Source: Vicinamibacteria bacterium
GTDB taxonomy: Bacteria > Acidobacteriota > Vicinamibacteria > Fen-336 > JAGNNV01
DNA: 45,298 nucleotides
Reading direction: 5' to 3'
NCBI GenBank assembly: GCA_016650185.1
Contig: JAENWE010000055.1
Location: forward strand, 1-45,298
Positions 1 through 7,439 of the stretch are shown here, piece by piece. The translations under genes and the position numbers were made by a program. Under the pieces are notes generated by a model, which was given only the letters and a program-made list of their open reading frames with translations, was not told the origin of the DNA and did no database searches. Every line of letters starts with the position of its first letter. Within the stretch, counting starts at the first letter, position 1.

Positions 1-11
1 CCCCACCCTCG

Positions 12-581
12 ATGAAGGACATCATTCATCGCGTCCCCGAGCCCAGGCTCGACGAACAATCTCTCTCTCGGGGCAGCGAAATCCCTGATTTCCCGTCCAT
101 CTATAAGGCCTCCGGCATCAAGGACCCGAGCCACGGCTTCACCGCCTACAAGGTCCTCGAAATTCTCTCCTCGCCCGACTTTGAAGGCCTCGATGGAAGG
201 GCCAAGGCGGCGGCCCTGTCGGGGTTCCTGCGTATGAATCCGGCAGGGCCGGTCCCGATCGAAGACGTCATCCAGGACGCTCTCGCACGGGACAACGCCC
301 TGGATGGGTTCGAGGGCTTCCTGCGCATGAAGCTGGATGCGCGAAAGGCGGATCGGGAAAAGGAAAACGCGTCCCTCCAGGCCGGCATCGACGAACTCGC
401 CCGGAAGAACCGTGAAAAAATTCAGGAGAATCTCGAAGCGATCGCCAAGGAACTGGAGCGTTTCGCCTCCTGGCAGGCCAGAAAACGGATCGAAGAACAA
501 AAGCTGTTCGAAGCGGTGGGGCCGTTCGTCGAAAAGAACCCGGTATCGGTTGGTAATTCTTCACCGGAACCAAGGGGTTAG
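12..581 (+). CDS. Coiled-coil protein of PspA/AAA+ cassette, unknown function
   Basis: I do not recognise a named family. The 189-residue protein has a compact helical N-terminal part (about residues 25-105, with the run GFTAYKVLEIL and two FLRM motifs) and a charged helix (about 105-165) rich in Lys, Glu and Arg that should form a coiled coil. There is no signal peptide or membrane segment, so it is probably cytosolic. It is the first visible gene of a plus-strand run with a pspA homologue 65 bp downstream, so a role as adaptor or regulator of that system is an inference. No ribosome site is visible before the ATG, and the frame is open to the window edge, so the true start could lie outside. 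Confidence 0.72.
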   Translation: MKDIIHRVPEPRLDEQSLSRGSEIPDFPSIYKASGIKDPSHGFTAYKVLEILSSPDFEGLDGRAKAAALSGFLRMNPAGPVPIEDVIQDALARDNALDGFEGFLRMKLDARKADREKENASLQAGIDELARKNREKIQENLEAIAKELERFASWQARKRIEEQKLFEAVGPFVEKNPVSVGNSSPEPRG

Positions 582-646
582 GCGGCCCGAAGCGCCCCAA
601 GCCCCCCCATCGCACCACACGCGCTCAACCAAGGAGGACATCCGCA

Positions 647-1402
647 ATGTTCGGTCGGCTCGGCAGAATGATCAGATCCTGGATCGGTTTCTTCATCTCG
701 TTCGGCGAGGACCCGGAGGTGATGCTCCAGGAATCGATCGAAGAGATGCGCAACACTCTTCCCAAACTGAACCAGATCCTGGTCACCACCCGGGCCACAG
801 TCATCCGGCTCGAGCAGGAGAAGGACGAGATGGAGCGAAAGGAGAAGCAGCTCATAGCCTCCATTCAGGCGGCGCTCAAGGAGGGCAGTCCGGAGGCCCG
901 GCGAATCGCTGAGGACGACGCCTCCACCCTCCAGCAGATTCGCGGCGAACTCACCGCCACCCGCGAGCAGTTCATGGCGGCATCGAACGCTTTCGAGAAC
1001 GCGCAACTGACGGTTGACGACATCAAGGGCAGGCTCAAGACCAAGATCGAGCAATGCCGTCGGGCCATCCAGGAATCGAAGAAGGCCGCGGTTCTGAAGA
1101 CCGCCTCGGCCGCTCTGGCGGAACTCGATACCTACGGAACCGCCTCCACCGCTGAGAAGTACCTCGACGAAATCAAACAGCGGGTCGCCGAGGGCAAGGC
1201 CTCGGTCGAGATCGCGACCGGCGGTCTGGATGTGGATCGGATCAAGATGGAGCGCAAGGCGCGCCAGATCCAGGCCCAGGGCATCCTCTCCGAGTTCGAA
1301 GTGGAGATGGGACTCAAAAAGCCCGACGCGGTGGCGGTGGCGGCCCCCTTTCCCGAAGCGGCTCCCGCGCAACCGCAGAAGACACCACAGGCTGGATCGT
1401 AA
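647..1402 (+). CDS. pspA: PspA/IM30 (Vipp1-like) membrane-remodelling protein
   Basis: PspA/IM30 proteins are helical, ESCRT-III-related proteins that polymerise on the inner face of the cytoplasmic membrane and protect it during envelope stress. Seen here: 251 residues, family-typical; the N-terminal amphipathic segment MFGRLGRMIRSWIGFF; the usual region around DPEVMLQESIEEMR; and long heptad-like helices to about residue 215. The C-terminus is an Ala/Pro/Gln-rich tail of about 25 residues. A strong AGGAGG site at 632-637 lies 9 nt before the ATG and fixes the start. The next gene begins 9 nt after the stop, so co-transcription is likely. No sigma-54 promoter or PspF-type regulator is visible, so control probably differs from the E. 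coli psp operon. Confidence 0.93.
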   Translation: MFGRLGRMIRSWIGFFISFGEDPEVMLQESIEEMRNTLPKLNQILVTTRATVIRLEQEKDEMERKEKQLIASIQAALKEGSPEARRIAEDDASTLQQIRGELTATREQFMAASNAFENAQLTVDDIKGRLKTKIEQCRRAIQESKKAAVLKTASAALAELDTYGTASTAEKYLDEIKQRVAEGKASVEIATGGLDVDRIKMERKARQIQAQGILSEFEVEMGLKKPDAVAVAAPFPEAAPAQPQKTPQAGS

Positions 1403-1411
1403 AGCTCCTCA

Positions 1412-2344
1412 GTGCTTGAGAAGTACCCTGTCCTCAAGCGAGCCCTCGCGAACCAGTACCAGGTGATCCTGGTGGGGGCCGCGGCCACGCTCGCGGTCGC
1501 CACCATCTCGCCTCTGCCCTTTCTGCTCTTGCTGGGCGGCGAGTTCATGGTGATGCCGTTCATGTTTGAGCGCCTCAAGCGACGGCTTGAAATTGAAAAG
1601 AAGTACGCCGCGCGCCAGAGCGAGAGCCTTTCCCAGAACGAGCGTTACGATCAGCTCCATCCCGATCAGAAGCTCCGTTACGACGGCCTCAAGAAGCTCT
1701 GCCGGCAGATTCAGGGCAACTACCGTGGCCTCACAACCGCAAGCCAGGGGATCCTCGCGGAGTACACCGACAAATTCGAGGCCATCCTCGCCACCTGCCT
1801 GCGCCGGCTCTGGCTGGTGCGAAAGTACGATTCGATGATTCACGCCTTCGACGTGGACAAGGTCAAGTCGGAAACCGAGAGGCTGACGGAGTCCCTGGCC
1901 GGGGACGGACTCTCGCCACGGGTCGCGGAGGCCTGGAAGCAGAACCTGGAGATCAAACAAAAACTCCTGGCCGCGGTCGACCGCAATATCGCCAACCGCG
2001 AAGCGCTGCTGGCGGAGCTCGACTCGCTGGAGTCGTTGTTTCAGTTGCTGCTCCAGAAGTCCCTCGCGGCCACCGACGCTCAGGCCTTTTCTCAAGAGAT
2101 GGACGATCTGCTGTCCCAGGCCGATCAGGACGAGGCCAGCGTCAAGGAGATGGAACAGCTTCTCGGTTCGATGCCGGAGCTTTCCGGAATCCCATCCATC
2201 TCCGATGAAGTCGGGAAACCGCTGCTCGAGACACCGGAGGAGCTTCAGCCCTTCATCTCCAAGCGCGTGTCGCGGGGCCCCGATAGAAACCGGACGAGTC
2301 CCGGCGCTCCGGCCCCCCCCAGACGAGGAGAGCGTTCGCGATGA
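1412..2344 (+). CDS. Membrane-anchored coiled-coil protein of PspA/AAA+ cassette
   Basis: Unrecognised family, 310 residues, GTG start. Residues about 16-50 form a hydrophobic hairpin of two likely membrane segments separated by a Pro-containing turn (ISPLPF). The remainder is a long charged helical region with probable coiled coils and a low-complexity Pro/Arg tail (GAPAPPRRGERSR). The last codons overlap the start of the AAA+ ATPase gene in an ATGA arrangement, indicating translational coupling. It would tether a cytosolic coiled coil to the inner membrane. A role as membrane receptor for the PspA homologue or the ATPase is inferred from position only. There is no clear Shine-Dalgarno before the GTG, but the start sits 9 nt after the pspA stop. 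Confidence 0.82.
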   Translation: MLEKYPVLKRALANQYQVILVGAAATLAVATISPLPFLLLLGGEFMVMPFMFERLKRRLEIEKKYAARQSESLSQNERYDQLHPDQKLRYDGLKKLCRQIQGNYRGLTTASQGILAEYTDKFEAILATCLRRLWLVRKYDSMIHAFDVDKVKSETERLTESLAGDGLSPRVAEAWKQNLEIKQKLLAAVDRNIANREALLAELDSLESLFQLLLQKSLAATDAQAFSQEMDDLLSQADQDEASVKEMEQLLGSMPELSGIPSISDEVGKPLLETPEELQPFISKRVSRGPDRNRTSPGAPAPPRRGERSR

Positions 2345-4092
2345 GCACAGTCCCTCCCAATTCGTTCATTGAAACCCTCCCCGGCTGGGCCGCCGAACTG
2401 GTGCGCGCGGTTCGAGCCAAGCAGGCGAATGCCTTCCTCATTCACGGCACGGTCGCGGACCTGGTGCCCGTGCGCTCGTCAGCAGGACTGCGTTTTCTGT
2501 CGCTCGAGTCTTTTCTTCAGCAGGAGCTCTTCGCCGGCTGGCCCGCGCTCATCACCTATAACCGGGCCGAAGGTCTGGGATTTTCGTCGCCCGACGCTCG
2601 CGGACATTTTCAAGAGAAGCTGAAAAGCTACGACGCCGTGCACGGCACGTCCTACGCCCAGGCCCTTCCCCGCGACCCCGGCAATGCCTTCGCGTTGCTC
2701 GATTCATATTTCCGAAGTTGCGCCATGGCCCAGCCGCCTCGGCCGGTGGTCATGATGCTGCCTTTCGCCGACACCGTGGTGCCCGCGGGCGATGCCTCGT
2801 ACCGGACGCCCGAGGATCGAGCCGTGCTCGTCTACCTGCGCAAATGGTCGCAGGACCCGACACTTCTGGCCAAGAACATCGTCGTCGTCCTGGTCACCGA
2901 GACGCTCGCCGAGATCGACCCCAAGTTGCTGCGCGCGAACGCGGCTCGCGAAGTCGAAATCGTCCGCCCCGATCAAAGGGGCCGTCTCGAGTACCTCGAA
3001 GCGGCCCGCTCCACCGAGTGGTACGCGAAGATGTGCGAGCTCGAACCGGCCCGGCTCGCCGAACTCACCGCGGGCATGACACGGGTGCAACTCGGCCAGA
3101 TTCTCGACGGCGCGGACGCGGGCGCCATGAAGATCACCCGCGACGAAGTGAGGCGCATCAAGAAGGAGGTCATCGAAACCGAGGGCCTCGGACTGCTCGA
3201 GTATGTGGAGCCCAAGTACGACCTCTCCATGGTGGCCGGGATGCCCGCGGTCAAGGAACGGTTACGGCGCGCCGCCCGCGCCATCGCCCGCGGCAATCCC
3301 GCGGCGGTTCCCATGGGCTACCTGATCTGCGGCCCGGTGGGCAGCGCGAAAACCTTTCTGGTCGAGTGCTTCTCGAACGAGATCGGGTTCCCTTGCGTGA
3401 AGTTGAAGAACTTCCGGTCGATGTGGGTCGGGTCCACCGAGGCGAATCTGGAGCGAATCCTCAAGATCCTCTCTTCTCTGACGCCGGTCGGCGTGATCAT
3501 CGACGAGGCCGACGCGGCTCTCGGGAATCGAGATGCGGGTGGCGACTCAGGCACCCAGAACCGTGTCTTCGCCCAGATCGCCGCCTTCATGGGCGACACC
3601 CGCAACCGCGGGAAGATCCTGTGGTTCCTGATCACCTGCCGGCCTGACCTCCTCCCCATCGACCTGAAGCGCCAGGGCCGCGCCGAAGAGCACGTGCCGC
3701 TCTTCTATCCGGAAACCGCGAGCGAGTACGACGAGATCTATCGGGTCATGCTGAAGAAGCTCGCAATCAAGACCACAGTGACCGATGTGTCCAAGGTCGC
3801 CGACGAAAGAGCGCTGATGGGACTGTCCGGTTCCGATCTCGAGGCTGTTCTGGTGCGCGCGACCCTGGAGGCCGAGGCGGAGGGCGTTTCAGAGGTCAGC
3901 GAGGCGCACCTGAAGCGAGTCTTCGCCGATTTCATTCCCCCCAGCAATTCGCGCGAGCGGGAGATGCAGATTCTCTGCGCGGTGCTGGAGTCGACGAGCC
4001 GCGAACTGCTGCCTCAGAAATACCGTGACATGGAAAGAGGCGAGATCCAGGCCCGGATCCAGGAAATCAAGATCGAACTGCGCCTGGCCTAG
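2341..4092 (+). CDS. AAA+ ATPase with degenerate first and active second AAA domain
   Basis: A 583-residue ATPase whose start overlaps the previous stop (ATGA). Residues about 30-275 look like an AAA fold that has lost its P-loop, as in Ycf46-type proteins. Residues about 290-540 are a complete classical AAA domain: Walker A GPVGSAKT (331-338), Walker B with D388 and E389, pore-loop MWVGSTE (361-367), and arginine-finger region RQGR (444-447). The helical C-domain contains LSGSDLEAVLVRA. The aromatic pore loop resembles Vps4/katanin enzymes that pull on polymer subunits. The sensor-1 Asn found in most classical AAA proteins is Cys433 here (ITCRPD). In a cassette with an ESCRT-III-like PspA protein, disassembly or remodelling of PspA polymers is a reasonable inference, not shown. 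Confidence 0.9.
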   Translation: MSTVPPNSFIETLPGWAAELVRAVRAKQANAFLIHGTVADLVPVRSSAGLRFLSLESFLQQELFAGWPALITYNRAEGLGFSSPDARGHFQEKLKSYDAVHGTSYAQALPRDPGNAFALLDSYFRSCAMAQPPRPVVMMLPFADTVVPAGDASYRTPEDRAVLVYLRKWSQDPTLLAKNIVVVLVTETLAEIDPKLLRANAAREVEIVRPDQRGRLEYLEAARSTEWYAKMCELEPARLAELTAGMTRVQLGQILDGADAGAMKITRDEVRRIKKEVIETEGLGLLEYVEPKYDLSMVAGMPAVKERLRRAARAIARGNPAAVPMGYLICGPVGSAKTFLVECFSNEIGFPCVKLKNFRSMWVGSTEANLERILKILSSLTPVGVIIDEADAALGNRDAGGDSGTQNRVFAQIAAFMGDTRNRGKILWFLITCRPDLLPIDLKRQGRAEEHVPLFYPETASEYDEIYRVMLKKLAIKTTVTDVSKVADERALMGLSGSDLEAVLVRATLEAEAEGVSEVSEAHLKRVFADFIPPSNSREREMQILCAVLESTSRELLPQKYRDMERGEIQARIQEIKIELRLA

Positions 4093-4120
4093 CAGCCCGT
4101 GGTGATGGACCGGGCGCCAT

Positions 4121-5464
4121 TTATCTCCTGAACGATCGTATTTCCTGAGAAAGGTCGGCAGGAAGACCATGATCCGCGAGGATGACCTCGGCGGTCTCGA
4201 CCCCCGAAAACAGAGCGGTGCCGGTCGACACGATGGAAGGGAAGGTCCGATAGTTGCCGGCGAAATAGACGTTCGGGAAACGAGACGAACGGGGAGGCGG
4301 ATTCCGATAGCCTCGGCCAAAGACGGGGGAGTACATGGGCACTCGCGCGACGTTGGTCCAAAAAGGCTCGAGGTCAAAGCCGAAGATAGCCTGGAAATCC
4401 TCGAGGTAGAGGCTGATCAGTTCCTGATCGGATTTCGCGAACAGCGGCCTCGATCGATTGTTGAGGTGGGTCACGAAGTTGACGCATGAATCGCCCGGCG
4501 CGCCGATCGTAGGGTTCAGGGAGTTCAACAGGAACACGCCGCAGGCCGCTCGATCAAGAGAGGCGAGGTTCATCCAATAGAAATCGGGTGACACCTTCTT
4601 CTTCGAGGCGCAGATCACGGAGACAAGCGCGGTGTAGCGGATATCCGCGAGCTGCGGCGTCGTCTCCTCGGGAGCCAGGCCCATGTAGACCTCCGCAGGA
4701 ATCGTGCTGACCACGATGTCCGCCTCGATCTGCTCTCCATTCACGAGTTCCACCGCACGGACCTGATCGTCTGACTTGAGCAGCCCCGCAACCGCGGCGG
4801 ACGTGCGAAGGGCGACACCTTGCTCCGCCACGAGTTGCGTGATTCCTTCGCAAAGCACCTTGGTCCAGTTGGCGCCGGGAATGTACCCGAGGGGCGCCGA
4901 GCCTTCTCGATGATGAAGCCGGGCCCCGAGCCAGGCCCCGCTGACCTCCTGGCAGGGCAGTTCGAATTTCAGGCGAGAGAGCGGCTCAAAAAGCGCCGCT
5001 CGAACTCCCGGCCCCGACCAGGCATCGAGCAACTCCACGGCGCTCTTGTCCTGCCAGTCGGACCAGTCGCTCTTGCCGAATGCGCGCGCCATCATCCAAG
5101 TGAAGCGTGCCTTGTCCGCAAGGGACATCGGAAAGGCGAGAAAGTCCGCGGGGTTCGCGAGGTTGTACAGTCGCTCGTTCACCCTGAACAACATCCGGAT
5201 TCGGCGCCATTCGACGCTCGAAAGCGCGCCAATCCGGTCGAGAAAGAAAAGAAGCGTTCGATCCCGATGGAGAATGTGGTGGTAACCGAGCGGGTAGAAG
5301 TGGCCCTCCCGCTCGAAGCTGCCGGCCAAGCCGCCCAAGGTTGGCCCGCGCTCCACCACCGTGACCTCAAAGGCTTTCGTGCGCGCCAGCGCATACGCAA
5401 CCGACGCCCCGGAGAGGCCCCCACCGAGGACGACAACGCGAGGCAGAGGGCGAGAGCCGGTCAA
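4121..5464 (-). CDS. FAD-dependent amine-oxidase-like oxidoreductase
   Basis: A 447-residue flavoprotein of the amine oxidase/protoporphyrinogen oxidase/UDP-galactopyranose mutase-like superfamily. The N-terminal dinucleotide-binding motif GGGLSGASVAYALA is followed by the acidic strand end VVER and the GGLAG segment typical of the group. The C-terminal FAD-contact region reads VYFAGNYRTFPSIVSTGTA. No signal peptide, so cytosolic or membrane-associated. The substrate cannot be told; sugar-nucleotide, porphyrin or isoprenoid desaturation are all compatible. The only start available is TTG with no clear ribosome site, and a MITE-like element begins 28 bp upstream, so the natural 5' region may have been altered by insertion. 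It converges with the AAA+ gene, with 28 bp between stops. Confidence 0.8.
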   Translation of the reverse strand: MTGSRPLPRVVVLGGGLSGASVAYALARTKAFEVTVVERGPTLGGLAGSFEREGHFYPLGYHHILHRDRTLLFFLDRIGALSSVEWRRIRMLFRVNERLYNLANPADFLAFPMSLADKARFTWMMARAFGKSDWSDWQDKSAVELLDAWSGPGVRAALFEPLSRLKFELPCQEVSGAWLGARLHHREGSAPLGYIPGANWTKVLCEGITQLVAEQGVALRTSAAVAGLLKSDDQVRAVELVNGEQIEADIVVSTIPAEVYMGLAPEETTPQLADIRYTALVSVICASKKKVSPDFYWMNLASLDRAACGVFLLNSLNPTIGAPGDSCVNFVTHLNNRSRPLFAKSDQELISLYLEDFQAIFGFDLEPFWTNVARVPMYSPVFGRGYRNPPPRSSRFPNVYFAGNYRTFPSIVSTGTALFSGVETAEVILADHGLPADLSQEIRSFRR

Positions 5465-5492
5465 GGAAAGACCAGAATCAGAATGGACGCCG

Positions 5493-5722
5493 CTAGCCCG
5501 GATTATTCATGAGGAATCGTCGCGAGACGTGCCCCGAGGGCAGGCTGCGCGCTTCGAGACCGTGTCAATGGCGGGCAAGCGCAGTGACGAGCGACGCAAC
5601 AGTATTGAACATACTGTGAGAAGACGAGGAGCGAGCAGCGCGCAGCCTCCCCTCGGGGGACGCCCGCCAGTGGCGCGGTATCGGACGTCGTAGCAGATTC
5701 CCTCATGAATAGTCCGGGCTAG
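5493..5722. mobile_element. MITE-like element with two nested inverted-repeat blocks
   Basis: The ends 5493-5518 and 5696-5722 are inverted copies beginning CTAGCCCGGA and differing by one substitution and one indel. A second inverted block pairs 5528-5553 with 5637-5662, identical at 24 of 26 positions by hand alignment. The centre holds a small palindrome, CAGTATTGAACATACTG. There is no transposase gene, so this is a non-autonomous element. CTAG at both outer edges is either part of the repeat or a 4-bp target duplication; being palindromic, it cannot distinguish the two. The right end supplies the TAG stop codon of the ABC ATPase gene. Confidence 0.72.
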
Positions 5723-6609
5723 GAGGGTGCGTAGAGCAGGTCGAGCAATTGTCGCTCGACGGCACGGAATTCGGCGGAGGACTTGAGCGAGATCTCGCGG
5801 TTGGCGAAGGCCGGCACGTTCACCCGGTGCAAGATTCGCGCTGGCCGCGCGGAAAGAACGTAGACGGTATCGGCGACGAACACCGCCTCGGACACATCGT
5901 GGGTGATGAATATCGTGGTGTTGTCCTCGGTTCGAGCGACGTCGAGCAGGAGGCCTTGCATCCCCCATCGGGTTTGCGGATCCAGGGCGCCGAAAGGCTC
6001 ATCCATCAAAACCAGTCGGGGCTGGTTGATGAGGGTGCGCGCGAGGGCCACCCTTTGCTTCATTCCGCCGGAGAGATCCTTCGGATAGCGACTGGCGAAG
6101 TCCATCAGGCCGACCGATTTCAGGTACTTATTGGCCCGTTCCGTCCTTTCCTTCGCAGGAACACCACGGAGTTTCAGGCCGTACTCGACGTTTTCGCGCA
6201 CGCTCAGCCACCCGAAGGAAGTGTAGGTCTGAAAGACCATGCCCCGATCCCGACCCACGCCGGTGACGAGTTCGCCGTCGACGTGGACGGTGCCCTTAGT
6301 AGGGGGCATGAGCCCGGCCACCGCCTTCAGGATCGTCGACTTGCCGCAGCCGGACGGACCAAGGAAGCACACGATCTCCCCCACCCCGGGCCGGTCGTCG
6401 ATCTCGAACGACACATCTTTCACGGCCTCCGTTCGTTGGCCTTCGCGGTCAATGTAGGTCACGCACAATCCGCTGGCGCGGAGCTTGGGCGCTTTCGCTT
6501 TCAGATCGGGGCGATAGCTCGCCTGGGCCGTGCCCTGACCGATGGTGAGCGCGACGGTTCCGGGCTCGCCAGCCTGCGGAACGGAGACCGGCGGATCGCT
6601 GGCGCTCAC
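5719..6609 (-). CDS. ABC transporter ATP-binding protein, SsuB/TauB type
   Basis: The ATPase of a nitrate/sulfonate/taurine-class importer; it hydrolyses ATP on the cytosolic side to drive the adjacent permease. Seen: Walker A GPSGCGKST, Q-loop region GMVFQ, ABC signature LSGGMKQR, Walker B LVLMDEPFGALD, and switch His in ITHD. I place the start at the GTG at 6609, overlapping the permease stop as GTGA, giving 296 residues. A longer upstream frame exists but lies wholly inside the permease gene. An N-terminal extension of about 40 residues precedes the ABC domain. The stop codon lies in the terminal repeat of the MITE-like element, so the original C-terminus may have been slightly different. 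The substrate is unknown. Confidence 0.92.
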   Translation of the reverse strand: MSASDPPVSVPQAGEPGTVALTIGQGTAQASYRPDLKAKAPKLRASGLCVTYIDREGQRTEAVKDVSFEIDDRPGVGEIVCFLGPSGCGKSTILKAVAGLMPPTKGTVHVDGELVTGVGRDRGMVFQTYTSFGWLSVRENVEYGLKLRGVPAKERTERANKYLKSVGLMDFASRYPKDLSGGMKQRVALARTLINQPRLVLMDEPFGALDPQTRWGMQGLLLDVARTEDNTTIFITHDVSEAVFVADTVYVLSARPARILHRVNVPAFANREISLKSSAEFRAVERQLLDLLYAPS

Positions 6610-7400
6610 GCCGTCTTCTCTTTCCAGCGGAAGGCGATGTTCCAGAACAGCCGGATGGCGCCATCGGTGAGCAGGCCAATGCCGCCGATCACGAAAAGGC
6701 CGGCAAACGACCATGACGCCTTCTGATGAGTCCGCGCCAGTTCGACCATGTACCCGAGGCCGTGCTCCGGGTTCACCGCCTCGGCAAGGATGACGTAAGT
6801 CCAGGAAATCGCATTCATGACCCGGAAGGAATCGCAGATCTCGGGCAGGGCCGCGGGCACCAGGACGGTGCGGATGACCTGGAACTTGGAAGCACCGAGG
6901 GTGAGAGCCGTCTGCACAAGTTCTTCAGGAACCGACCGAACGGCCGTCACCACCACCGGAAGCAGATACACGAAAACGCCCAGAAAGAGGAACGCGATCT
7001 TTTGCTTTTCATAGATCCCGAACCACAGGATGAGCAGAGGGATGAAAGCGGAGATCGGCATATACCGCAGAGGCGACACCACCGGTTCAAAGAGCCGATT
7101 GACCGCCTCGAACGATCCCATCAACACGCCCAGCGGCAGGGCCAGGGCCGAGGCCAGCAGGAAGGCCATGCCGATCCGCCTGGACGAAATAAGAATCGCG
7201 TCCCACAGATCGTACTCGATGAAAAGCTGCAGGATCCCGCGCAGCACCTCGGTGGGCGAAGGCAGGAAATCAGGCGGCGCGAAACCGCCGTAGGACAAGC
7301 CGCACCAGGCGCCGAACAGAACGATGGGAGAAACCAGCCCCAGGGCGAAGGAGGCGCCCTGGGGGAGGTTGGTGCGAAGACCGAACAGGTCTCGAGCCAT
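6606..7400 (-). CDS. ABC transporter permease, SsuC/TauC type
   Basis: A 264-residue inner-membrane permease of the binding-protein-dependent transport family. About six hydrophobic segments are visible, and the EAA cytoplasmic loop that docks the ATPase appears as LGASKFQVIRTVLVPAALPE. It lies between the binding-protein gene (39 bp upstream) and the ATPase gene (overlapping by 4 nt), an ordinary operon order. The family imports nitrate, sulfonates, taurine, thiamine precursors and similar small molecules; nothing here fixes the substrate. Only one permease is present, so it would act as a homodimer. Confidence 0.92.
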   Translation of the reverse strand: MARDLFGLRTNLPQGASFALGLVSPIVLFGAWCGLSYGGFAPPDFLPSPTEVLRGILQLFIEYDLWDAILISSRRIGMAFLLASALALPLGVLMGSFEAVNRLFEPVVSPLRYMPISAFIPLLILWFGIYEKQKIAFLFLGVFVYLLPVVVTAVRSVPEELVQTALTLGASKFQVIRTVLVPAALPEICDSFRVMNAISWTYVILAEAVNPEHGLGYMVELARTHQKASWSFAGLFVIGGIGLLTDGAIRLFWNIAFRWKEKTA

Positions 7401-7439
7401 GTCAGTTCAACCGGAGATCGCCGCTTGGAAACCGCTCGG

